NCBI GenBank assembly: GCA_028622995.1
Contig: JAJQJQ010000081.1
Span: 124,001-188,000 of the forward strand
From: Panagrolaimus kolymaensis
Taxonomy: Eukaryota > Nematoda > Chromadorea > Rhabditida > Panagrolaimidae
Length of the DNA: 64,000 nucleotides
Direction of reading: 5' to 3'
A model generated the notes under the pieces. That model did no database searches. It was not told the origin of the DNA and saw only the letters and a program-made list of their open reading frames with translations. Of the stretch, positions 51,491-61,857 are shown piece by piece (the stretch's first letter is position 1; the number at the start of each line of letters is the position of its first letter). The translations under genes were made by a program, and so were the position numbers.

Positions 51491-53709
51491 ATGGATATTA
51501 ATAATTCAAAATCTTCCAATAAAATATAAAAATGCAGTAAAAAAGTTATTAGAAACTATTAAAACCTTAAATACCTTAGAAGAAATTGGTAAAGAATTTT
51601 TAAATTTTGTTTCAAAATATACTATGTTACCAAAATTATGGATGGAATGGATTCGGTGAGTTAGGTTTTTGTTGTTAGACAAAGTTCGAGTTTTAATCTT
51701 TTTGCGCTAAAACTAACTAAACATTATTATTTTAAAATTAAGATTGCAAGATGTTCCAACTTATCGTGATTACAATTTTCCTGATAAAAATGGAGATATA
51801 GAAAAGATAAAAAATTTATTCGAATATCATTTTTTTCCTATTCAATTAACTCATTTCAAAAAGGTAAACAATCAATAATTAACACACTTTTTCTTTCTTC
51901 AAGTTTGCATTCCATAGTTATTTTATTTTACAATTTCAGGATGGAAAAATACATCGAAATTTAAAATGGGATGGATTTCACAAAATTACAGAAGATTTGT
52001 GGAAAAAATCATGGAATTCACCAATTTCAACCGAAGCTTTAGAAGAAATTTTGTGTTTTCCTCATCAATTTTTAGAATGGACTTATTTTAATTATCACAA
52101 ATTTTCATGTTAGTTACTTCACTGTTTTTTTATTGGTTTTAGAATTATTTTTTTAGGCCGCCCATTGGAACCTCAAAAAATTAAAAAATATAAGCAATCG
52201 CTTGAATTATTTAATAAAATATCTGCAAACGGACGACGACAAACTTTTGATTATTCCATCATTGAAGATTTTGAATTTGTTTGCGAACATTTCGAATATT
52301 CTCTTTCAAGGAAACCAACCAATCAAGAAATATGGATTAATTATTTAATTGCTTTAAAACAAAAAAATCATGAAACATTGTTAAATGTTTTTTCTCGATA
52401 TTGTCGATTATTTTTTGATGATTTAGAATTACGAAAAGGCTATTTCATGGAAATTAAAAGAATGGATAACGAAGGAAAAGATATTACTAAATTTTGGATT
52501 GATTACATTGAAATTGAAAGAATTCATGGATCCACTAAAAATGCATATAAAATTCTTTTAGAAGCAGCTAAATCTTCAAAGAGTCCAAAATCTCCGGATT
52601 TCAAAAAATATTTTAAATGGTTTAATAAAAAATTTATGAAAATTAATTTTAATTTTTCATTTTTTAATGGAAAAAATGGATTTCATCTTTTTGAAGTTAT
52701 TGAATCTTCTGATGTGGACTTGCCTTTAAATTTTTTCTCTTTACTTTATCCAATTAAAAATAAGAAATGGATTATTCCAGAATCTCGAAATTTTCCAAGT
52801 ATTGATTCTCGACCAATTAAAAAGACAATTATTAATTTTCCTTCAAGACCACAATCTTATTCATTACCATATTTTATTATGAAATATTTTCTTGAAACTC
52901 AAAATTTTGATGTCAAAATGAAACTCAATCAAACATGCAAAAAATTTCTTGAAAGTAAAAAATATGAAAATTTATGTTATAAATTAGCTATAACCCGTGG
53001 AAATTATGCTCCAACATATTTTGAACAAAGTTTATATCTCACAAATCAATCCATTGATTTTAAATATCTTGATGGCCTTCGAATTACCAATAGTTTACAT
53101 GTAATTAATTCCACTGGAAATATTTGTTCAAGAATTCTTCAAAAAATCCAATGCAATATTAAATTTTTAATTTTAAGTTCACAAAATTTAACTTTAAAAG
53201 AATTTTGCCAGCTTAATTGTGAAAAACTTAAAAGTGTAGCACTTTTTTTTGTTAAAATTTTTCCGATTAAAGTTTTAGAAAATGCTCCATTACCAATTGA
53301 AAATATTATTGGTTTATTTAAAGATGCAATTGAAATTCAGTAAGTAAAAATAAGTTTTTTGTTGTTGTGTTATTTATTCTGAAGGGTTTTTCAGATTTTG
53401 GGATTTACAATTTTCAAATAAAACTTCAAAACAAATTTCGTTAAAAACTAATCTCACTTCCAAACTTATTTTTTTTTGTTATATGGAATTCCAGAATCCT
53501 TTAATTTAAACGATTTTTCTAATTTTGTTTCGGTAAAAACTTTTTTTTGAGCTGATTTAATTTTATTTAACTTTTTTTTGTAGAAACATATCAATCATGC
53601 TGCCAAGGTTTTACTCAAGTTTATTGTAAAAAATGAAGAAGTTGAAAACAAATTTTTAAATGAAGTTAGAACAAAATTTCCAAATCTTGGGATTTGGATA
53701 AATTTATAA
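51491..53709 (+). CDS. HAT-repeat (SART3/Prp24-like) protein fused to an F-box-like C-terminal half; two apparent frame breaks
   Basis: Coding parts: about 51491-51655, 51743-51863, 51940-52108, 52157-53339, 53395-53532 and 53584-53709. The N-terminal half carries half-a-TPR repeats: LPKLWMEWIRLQDVP, SWNSPISTEALEEIL, EIWINYLIALKQKNHE, FWIDYIEIERIHGSTKNAYKILLEA, in the order of SART3, a U4/U6 recycling factor. From about residue 400 it turns into a nematode F-box-like module (SLPYFIMKYFLET, KLNQTCKKFLE, then beta/Leu-rich sequence). The only plausible start ATG, 51491, is one base out of frame with the repeats, and a run of nine T at 53469-53477 needs one more T for the frame to reach the last exon. 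Either errors, a hidden upstream exon, or a young pseudogene. The central 392 codons are intact. Confidence 0.6.
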
Positions 53710-54040
53710 ATATAAAACCTTTTTTTGTTGTTTCTTTTATCTCATTTTTTGTATTAAAAAATAATAAAAAAAAATGGTTATGATTTTAAACTCTTTTTTG
53801 GAAGATGCAAAATCAAAGTAGAAAACGAAACAAAAAATGCTCAAACAATCAAAACTTAGAAAAAAATCAACAAAAATGTTTCAAAAATCCTTTTTATTTG
53901 TTTCATAAAAAAATCATAAACTTTTACATTTACGTTTCAAAAAAAATAATAATAGTCTTTTTCTCGTTTTTATTTTGTGACTCTTCTTTTTTGGTGCTTT
54001 TTTGACATTGCAAATTCTTTTCCCGATGATAGCATGCATA

Positions 54041-54742
54041 TTAGTCAACGTCGTAATCTTTGACATTTTTATAAAAATGTAACATATTTGGAATGTTTGG
54101 AGAATGGATAACTCCGGGGGAATTTGTTCCATTATCAGAAAGTCGCATAATTTGAGTTTTAATATATTCCAAATTTTCTGGAGATTCTACAAGGAGATGA
54201 AAGCTGAAGAAAGCAATAATTAAATTAACTTAACTTTTTATAATTACAACAACAAAAAACTTTTTAACTTACTCAATGGTTTCAATGAGTACCAAACGAT
54301 CGACGAATTCTTTAAATTTTTCATCAAATTTTTTATCATCTTTTCCATTAATTTTAAAATATATAAATAAATAGTTTACTTTTGGTCCAATTAAATAATT
54401 AATTGTTTCAAGTTCCAATATTCCCGTAACAATGGATAATCTTGTATAATAATTTGTTATTATTCCATTTACATCTTTTCGATAAATTTTAAGTTGAACT
54501 ATTCGGAAAAGATATAAAATTTCGAGAGATTTATCAAAATTTGAAAGAGTTTGAAATTGATTTTCTTCCAAATTTGTTATTTCATGATTGATTTCAGCTT
54601 TTTGAATCAATTTTCTTTTGGGCGCCAAATTTTCAGTTGGAAAAATTTTTCTTAAATTAATTAAAGTTGGAGCATCACAAAGTTCAGCAAATCGATCTTT
54701 AATGGTGAAAGGTAAATTCAAAAATGGACATTGAATCATCAT
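54041..54742 (-). CDS. Divergent F-box-like protein
   Basis: Two exons, 54742-54273 and 54203-54041, encode 210 aa. The start (CPFLNLPFTIKDRFAELCDAPTLINLRKI) parallels the F-box-like start of the 48864 gene (LPWVCQKRFAEICDPSTLKTFASI), so the two are probably homologous. The remainder has alternating hydrophobic and charged strands (LEILYLFRIVQLKIYRK, VNYLFIYFKING) and no further motif. The splice sites GTAAGT...TTCTTCAG are canonical and keep frame. Role as an SCF adaptor is inferred. It is convergent with the HAT/F-box-like gene, 331 bp apart. Confidence 0.6.
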
Positions 54743-55381
54743 AATTTTTGTTGTTGATGAAAGAATATATAAAAAAAGATGGAATGGAAGAAGATGAAAA
54801 AGTTTTTTTCTGCCAAAATAAAGTGAAACAAAAATAAATATGTATTTGAGTGATGGTGCTAGGATAAGATTTGATAGTCACTTATATTTGACCTAACGAT
54901 ACACTTCCAGGCGCACTAAAAGAAGCCAATTTTCATTCAATAAAATCAATCAATTTTTACCGAGAAATTTTTTTTAATATGTGTTTCAGAAAAAAAAGCT
55001 ATCGGTGATTATCCGGAAATCATACTCGAAGAATGATTATTACAAAATTCATGCAAAGACAAAAAAAGGTTTTTTTAAATTTATTTTATTTTGATTAAAA
55101 ACATCCAAAAATATACAACAAACAAAATAATAAATGGCGAGTATTAATAAAAAATTCTTCAAAAAAGTTAAACAAATTTTGCTACAAACTAAAAAAATGG
55201 GTGATTACACGTAATGGAATTGAAAACTAACACGTAAAAAAAATTTTAAAAATAAAAGAGCCTAATTTTGTTTTGAGAGTTAGAAAATTAAATGTCGTCA
55301 AACTACACAGTAGCTTTTCTTTTTTTGATTATTAGTAAAAAAAAATTAAATTTAAAAAATATACGCGATTGGAAGTCCTAT
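54743..55381. other. Intergenic, no gene seen
   Basis: About 0.64 kb between two minus-strand genes. A 60-codon frame overlapping the F-box-like start is a shadow. Nothing else recognised. Confidence 0.4.
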
Positions 55382-56566
55382 TTATGCATTATATCGATTT
55401 GGTAAAAGAGCTCCTAAACATTCAGCATAAAAATCTGGTATCATATCATCTCGTTCATTTATTTGATTTTCAAGGATATCTTCAACTTGATGACATCCAG
55501 ATAAAACCAGCATAGTTTGAAGGCCATGATCTCGACCAAATTTTACATCGGTGTTAGTTCGATCTCCAACCATTATAGTTCGTTTGGGGTTAATTTTCCA
55601 TCGGCGACAAATGTAATCAAATGCAGGGGAATTAGGTTTTCCAACAATAATGGCTTCCCGACCTGATGCACATTGAACTGCAGCCAAAATAGGTCCTGCG
55701 TCTGGGATAATTACATTGGGATTGGGTCCTGAAAAAAACAAAATGACAGTAATAAATTTTTGTAAGTAAATATTTGAAAACTTTGGATTACTATCACTTT
55801 AGTTATTTATTACCAAAAGTCTCAAAACAAAAATTATTGTAAATTATTTTTTTACCTGGACAAGTTTCATCTGCATTGGTTGCAAGAAAGAGGCAATCCT
55901 CTTCTTGCAAATAATTTGCAGCTTTCATTAATTTATGATAATTAAAATGTTTTTCATATCCAACAACCACAGCTCCAACATTTTCAATTTTTTCATCCAA
56001 TTTTAAATCATAAATAAATGCTCGATTATCAGGTTGATTTTCAATTGGATCAGGTCCATCACCAAAATATTCTATTCCAAGATTATCTAATTCATCTTTA
56101 ATTCCTTGAGAACCAATAAGATATACTTTCTTTTTCATTTGTTTTATTCCAGCTCGATAAAGGGTTTCCGCAACCACCGCTGCTGGATTAACAATATTGG
56201 TTTTATTTATTCTTTCATTATATCCAAGACTTGCAAGCTTTTTAGCATAAAGTGCTCGGGATTTTGTTGCATTATTTGTGAGAATAATTACTCGTTTATT
56301 CTAAAAAAAATTTAATTTAAAATTTAAAAAAAAAAAGTTAATTTTAGGCCCACAAAAGTTTTTAAAAAAATCCTTACCAATCGAAGAAGATAATCTAAAA
56401 GTTGAGGGGAGCCATCAATTTTATCTTCACCAAGCCATAAAACTCCATCAGCATCAAAAATAAAGGTATCAATTTCATTTAAGATTTGTGAAAAATTTTC
56501 TGATGTTATTATTCGAGGTTGTTGTTGCTGTTCAACAACAAGAATAGGGGAATTTGAAAAAGTCAT
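55382..56566 (-). CDS. Phosphoglycolate phosphatase-type HAD hydrolase (PGP/NPPase family)
   Basis: HAD-superfamily phosphatase that clears 2-phosphoglycolate and related metabolites; paralogues act on pyridoxal phosphate. Three exons, 56566-56378, 56300-55856 and 55728-55382, encode 326 aa, the usual family length. Motif I is FDADGVLW (nucleophile and acid Asp), motif II ILTNNAT, motif III has the Lys in IVGKPNSP, and motif IV MVGDRTNTDVKFG. The C2-type cap lies between motifs II and III (AVVVGYEKHFNY, FLATNADETCPG). All catalytic residues are present, so an active enzyme is expected. The N-terminus has a short Gln run. GTTTTCAG lies about 30 nt before the ATG, again a possible trans-splice acceptor. 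Confidence 0.94.
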
Positions 56567-59140
56567 GGCTTCAAGGTGAGTATTTTTACTGAAAACAAAA
56601 AAGTTAATAGCTTTAGTAACTATTTTTTTTTAAATTTGATTTTCGCGTAGATATCTGAAGCAAGGAAGTTAAGAAAACAGAAAGCTGGTTTTGAAGGATA
56701 ATGAGAAAATGGGTAAAACTGTAGCCCCTTTTATATAAATATTTCCTCCTATTTTTTTTTTGGTCAAGGAAATGGAGACGATTTTTAAGATTAGACAGAG
56801 AATTTCCCGCCCCTTTCGACAAAGATATATCAACTATATTTAGGGTGGCAAAAGTAATCTTTTTACGGTCCAGCCCAATAAAGATCCATCACCCAAAAAA
56901 AATGAAAAAAATGTTTGCATGTTTCTCATATTTTTTTGTTGTTTCAATGAATGCAGAAAAAAAGTGGGCGGAGTTACAAAGTATTAATGCCACTGAGGCG
57001 GACATTGATGTGAAAGAAAAAAAGTTCTAAAAAAGACTTATTTGAGTCGTAAAAAAATCACTGCCATTAATAAAGTGGAAAATGCATGGAAAGAATTACT
57101 GTACTGAGTTTGGATAAACAAATAAACAAACAACTGTGTCTGATTCTGATGGTTGATATTATTTTTTTCTTACGGCTTCCCCGAATGGTGCTATTACGAC
57201 GGCGATTATCTAAGAAAACAAAGTCCAATATGTTCAACAAAAAAAACGATCAAGCTTTTTTACTTTCTCGATCGTCGAAACAACAACTGAGACATTTATT
57301 TTTCTTAGAAAAAATAATCGAACCTTTTAGACAAACGAACAACAGCTACAAAAAACACTGTTCTTTTTTTCACGTGAATAATATCAAAAAAAATTCACGT
57401 GGGATGAAAAAAAATATAGAGGTTTTGTGGGTTCACAGCTTTTCCATTTTTTTGCTTTTTAAAGTTTTGGTTGATTGAGTGATGACTTTAGCCTTATATA
57501 AATCAAATCTTTTCCAGCTTCAAATTTCTATTTTTAGCTATTTACCGATGTTTACATATTTCAAGGAGAGGTAAAAAAACCAAACATGATTTTTAAAAAT
57601 CACTTTTCAAAAAATCTTTTTCATTGAAAGGTGTTTTCTTTTTTTTTCTTCTCTCAAAAAAGTCAAAAAACGGGGAAACACCATCTTTATCAGTGAATTG
57701 CCGATGGCTCTTTCTCTTCTCAACAAAAAAAGAACTAACACAAATCGCCGTGACATGATGACGATGTCTAGAAAAATAAAAAATAACAGTTTTACTGCTA
57801 TATTTTTTTGGAAAGAAAAAAACAACAATAATTTATCACATTATCTTTTTTTGAAAAAAAAGTTGCTGCATTTTTTACTATAATTTTTTTAGATCAAAAA
57901 TCACTAACATGTGAGAATTGTGAATTCATTTTCTATATTAATAAAAGCTTCTAACTAAATATTTTGATTCTATTTTTTCCAAAAGTTGATTGTTGTTTAG
58001 CAAAAGCTGGGTTTTTGATAATGAAATAAAATTGGAGTTTCAATTTATATTCTATTTTAAAAAATGCTAACTCAACGATGAAGTTTAAATTTTCATAGCA
58101 TTAAAAACGTTACGGTTTAATCATTTAGGCTTGAACCAAGTTCTTGAAAAACAAGACATTATTTTTATTTTAAAAAACATTGCATCATCTTTTTGTAAAC
58201 CGAAAAAGGCAAAAAAATTCAACGAGTTTCATTTTTAAAAAACATTAACAAAAAATGGTCCAATGTCCACCTTAAAAGTGATAATCTTCGTTCGTTCAAA
58301 GTACGCTTGCTTCTTTTTAACTTTAAAAAATCAAGTTCCTATGTTTTTTTAAAATAAATTCGACAACTTTTCTTCTTCTTCCAAAAATAGAAAGTGTTTT
58401 TTGAAAATGAGAGAAAGATGATATCCGCGAATTAAAAATAAATCTCAACCTATTTTTTTTCTTCACGTGTATAAACACATACATATTCATTTATTTATCT
58501 TTCTAAATTTATCTTTTTTAATAAAAAACTCTGCAAAAATACTTTTTTCTATTCAACCTTTTTTTAATCAGTGATCAATGATTTGCAATGACCACTATCG
58601 GTCAGCAGTCGCAGTCAATAACAAAAATAATAATTATTATTTTTGTTTGCTGTATGTAAAGAAAAGTGATGGTGGCAGAGTGAGGGAAGACGAAAAAAAG
58701 TGCGGCTGAGTGCCGCATCAACACAGTAAAAAAAGCCCAATAAAATGAAGAGAGATCAAAATTAAACCCGGGAAATAAACCACAAAAAAGCATTTCTTAT
58801 CGCAAAAAAAAAAAGAAAAAAGATGAGCGATCGTTAAAGATAGTGAGTGCTTTTGCATGTGCAAAAACATAGCAAACGATTGTGGTGTTCCATAATTTTT
58901 GTTGTTGATAAATGCGTAAAAAAGATAATCCAGCCGCAGCTGCATATGTTGCACATTGGGTCACTCTGCCGCATTAAGCCGCACAAAAAGATACAGAGAG
59001 AAAAGAGACTTTTCCAAAAGCGTGACTTCTTTTTTTTTCAGAAACATAAAGTAAAACAACGAACCTTGAAAATGTTGATGATGTACTTCGTTGTACCAAT
59101 TCACTTTGGCAAAAATCACATGTAAGCTTCTCCTCGAGAT
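56567..59140. other. Long intergenic stretch, no convincing gene
   Basis: About 2.6 kb. A 130-codon frame at 57086-57478 is Lys/Phe/Leu-rich with no domain or introns and is not called. Two CACGTG E-box words occur 24 bp apart near 57371-57400. Inverted GCGGC words (GTGCGGCTGAGTGCCGCA near 58700 and CTGCCGCATTAAGCCGCAC near 58965) may mark the ends of a short repeat. Confidence 0.45.
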
Positions 59141-59368
59141 GTGGTAAAGGATTATGCTAAAATTAATTTTACCATTTTTCAGATTTGTAATAATCTAGAA
59201 ATTCAAACTTTTTTTATTGATGTCTTTGGTTGTTCTGTGGTAATGTTTGTAATTGGAATAGATTCTGGATTTATCGCAGGCGTGGTTGAAGGTATCCATC
59301 GAGGTAATCGTGAAATCAAACGGGAATTTATGCGACTGAAAAAAAATAATCATTCAATCAATCGATAA
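59141..59368 (+). CDS. Possible small membrane protein or terminal exon
   Basis: Not recognised. A 75-codon frame starting with ATG holds one hydrophobic span (FFIDVFGCSVVMFVIGIDSGFIAGVV) and a basic C-terminus (HRGNREIKREFMRLKK). A good TTTTTCAG acceptor falls inside it at about 59180, so the true gene may begin in an upstream exon that I could not identify; the candidate upstream exon ending near 59122 has no ATG in the matching frame. Coding-like composition is the only support. Confidence 0.3.
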   Translation: MVKDYAKINFTIFQICNNLEIQTFFIDVFGCSVVMFVIGIDSGFIAGVVEGIHRGNREIKREFMRLKKNNHSINR

Positions 59369-61857
59369 TGAATGAAAAGAAAAAAGTGGGCAAAGTACAA
59401 ACAAATATAAAAACGAACTTATTTAAATTGGGACATTGATGAATGAATAAATTTGTTAATCGATTCATTGTTGTTTGTATGTGTGTCGATGCAGCTGCTG
59501 ATGGTTATTACAGAGTTAATGAAATAAGTGGATGGAAAAGGCTAGAAATAAATAAATTTTTAGTGATAATTAAAAAAATTTACAAACATAAAACACAACA
59601 GAAAAATAAGTAAAGTCTGGGTTTAAGCGATTTGATTTTTGAGCAAAAGTAAAAACCAAAAATGCTGTTTTTTATCGATTTTACTTTAAGACTCTTGAGT
59701 TACAAAAAAAATAATAGAAAAAGCACGATCCTCGAAATATCTTATTTGTAAAAAGTTAGCTAGTTTGTGATGTTTTTACAAATCTTCGATGCTTCGTTTT
59801 CTAATTTTACTTCAAAAAACTCTTTTAATAAACGCGAAAAAATGAGAGAAAAATAAAAAGCAGGAGTGTTCAAAGAAAAAATGTACTAAAAAAGGTTGCA
59901 TGGAATTTGAACATTAAAGGAGCTAAAAGTTCCAAAATTTATAATTATATGCTTAAAGATACCGAAGGCTAAAATTAAAATGGATACATAAAAAGCCGAA
60001 AGCGTGGGTTGCGAAATAATTTTAAGAATCTCAATAAAACAATTTCCAAGCATAAATATTTGCAAACAAATTATAACAAACAAAAATTTTGAATTGGAAC
60101 AAACGAACGAGAACGAGTATGAATGAAAAGGAAAAAGAGAAAAATAAATGGGCGATTACAACCTTTTTGTTTTAGAAAAATGAAAACGTAAAATGAAACG
60201 AAACGCAACAACAAAAAAAATAAATAAAACAAAAAGAAGAAAAGAAAGCACAAACGAAAAATGCAATATACTCGTCGTTCAACAAAAAAAGCGAACAAAA
60301 ACGTTTGCCATTAATTATTTTTCCTTGAACAAAAAAAATGCACCAAAAAAACGATCTTTTTAAAATTTTAATCAATCGATAGAAATGATAGAAACACCAT
60401 TACTTCATCATCAGCAGAAAAAAAGCGTCATCATCATTGTCCGATGAAATGAATGAACTTTGCCTTCTTTTGATTTGATTGATGGAGTACAACAATAAAA
60501 AAAAGATATCGGAAAAGGACGTCTGCACTCAAATTCGGGTGAGATGATAAAAAAATTTCGACGTTTTAAAAGATAAAAAACAAAATTGCGTACAAATTAG
60601 GCGCTGAACTATTGGAGCTACATTAAAATTTAATTACGTACAAGTGCAAAAAGTTTGAAAAAATAATAATAAAGTTGGTGTTTTCTGTTTTGATCGATTA
60701 GTCTTCTTTTTTTTGTTGTTGCGATTTCCAGCAATTTCTTGAAAGGCCATCATAGAAAGGAAGACAAGAAAATCGATGGAGAAAAAAAAAGGGAGAAGGA
60801 AGAACTTTGATTTCCAAAAGAAAAGATTGAAAACTAAGGCTAGCGCGATGATGACTCGAGAAAGTCAATTCACAAGTATCAAAATTTCTGTGATCTATCT
60901 CCTCGACACGACGCAGAATATTGAAATCTTAGCAACCGTTTTGAAGTTCTCGGTACAAAGATTTATAAAGCATTTTCAAACAAATAATGAAAGCTCAAAA
61001 AGTCAGCTCGCTTCCATTCCTTTTCAAACCATTCAAAAAAAAATGTTTCTCAAAATTGCATCAGTTTTTTTTTGGTTGAAGAAGGAAGCAAAATAAAAAA
61101 TTTAAAAGCATTTTTTTCCTTTTTTTTACAACAACAAAATGAAGGCAAACTTTTAAGTGTGCTAGCAGTGTTCTTTAGGCTTTGTGTAAAAATGAATGAA
61201 AGTCATCGAAGCTTCTTCTTCCTCTTCTTCATATTCTTTAAACCATTATTGTCACGTTTTTATAAACGTCATAAGCCATAATAATTTATTGATCTTCACA
61301 AAAACTAACCAAACTAGCAAACAAGCAACCAAACATATGGCTACTCTAATAATGCTAATAACGAAAAGAGAAGAGATTTTTTTTACAAATACATACATAA
61401 GAGAAGAGTTTTAAGCAAGAACAAAACACACACATAAAAAAAAGAGGCAGTACTAGAGTGCAATGGAAAGAAAAAAGAAAAAAGCAGCATGGGTCTCATT
61501 CATTTTGACTTTTGTTCTTAAAGGTTAAAGAATACATATATTTATTATTGGAACTTGTTGAAAAGTGAAGACATTAAAAAATTTCTTATTTATTTAAACT
61601 TAAGTTTTTTTTTGAAGTTTGAAAAAGTAAAAAAATAAAATTGTTTTGTAGTTGGTGGCTTTCAAGCTAGGATAAATATTTTGTAAGTCGTCGAAGAAAG
61701 CATAATTATTGCAAAGTTTGAATTCCCCGGTTTTTTAAAGGAAGAAAACGCAAAGCCAAATAATGGCAAAAACTTTGAAAAATGTTTTATTTAGAATTTA
61801 GAAATTTTGAAAGAGAGTTAGTTACTTTGATATATTTTTTTTGGTTAATTAAAAATC
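59369..61857. other. Long intergenic stretch, no convincing gene
   Basis: About 2.5 kb of very A/T-rich sequence with many A runs. Frames at 60071-60375 (minus) are Phe/Cys-rich shadows of A-runs, and those at 60776-61414 (plus) overlap one another without splice signals. Probably the regulatory and 5' region of the DEAH helicase gene. Confidence 0.45.

Noticed and set aside
57086..57478. 130-codon plus-strand frame
   Set aside because: Lys/Phe/Leu-rich sequence from A/T runs, no domain, intron, or start context; chance frame likely.
58668..58985. Inverted GCGGC-containing words as ends of a short transposon
   Set aside because: Only short core words match in inverted orientation and no target-site duplication was found.
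60071..60375. Two overlapping Phe/Cys-rich minus-strand frames
   Set aside because: Generated by A-runs on the plus strand; no start context or conservation.
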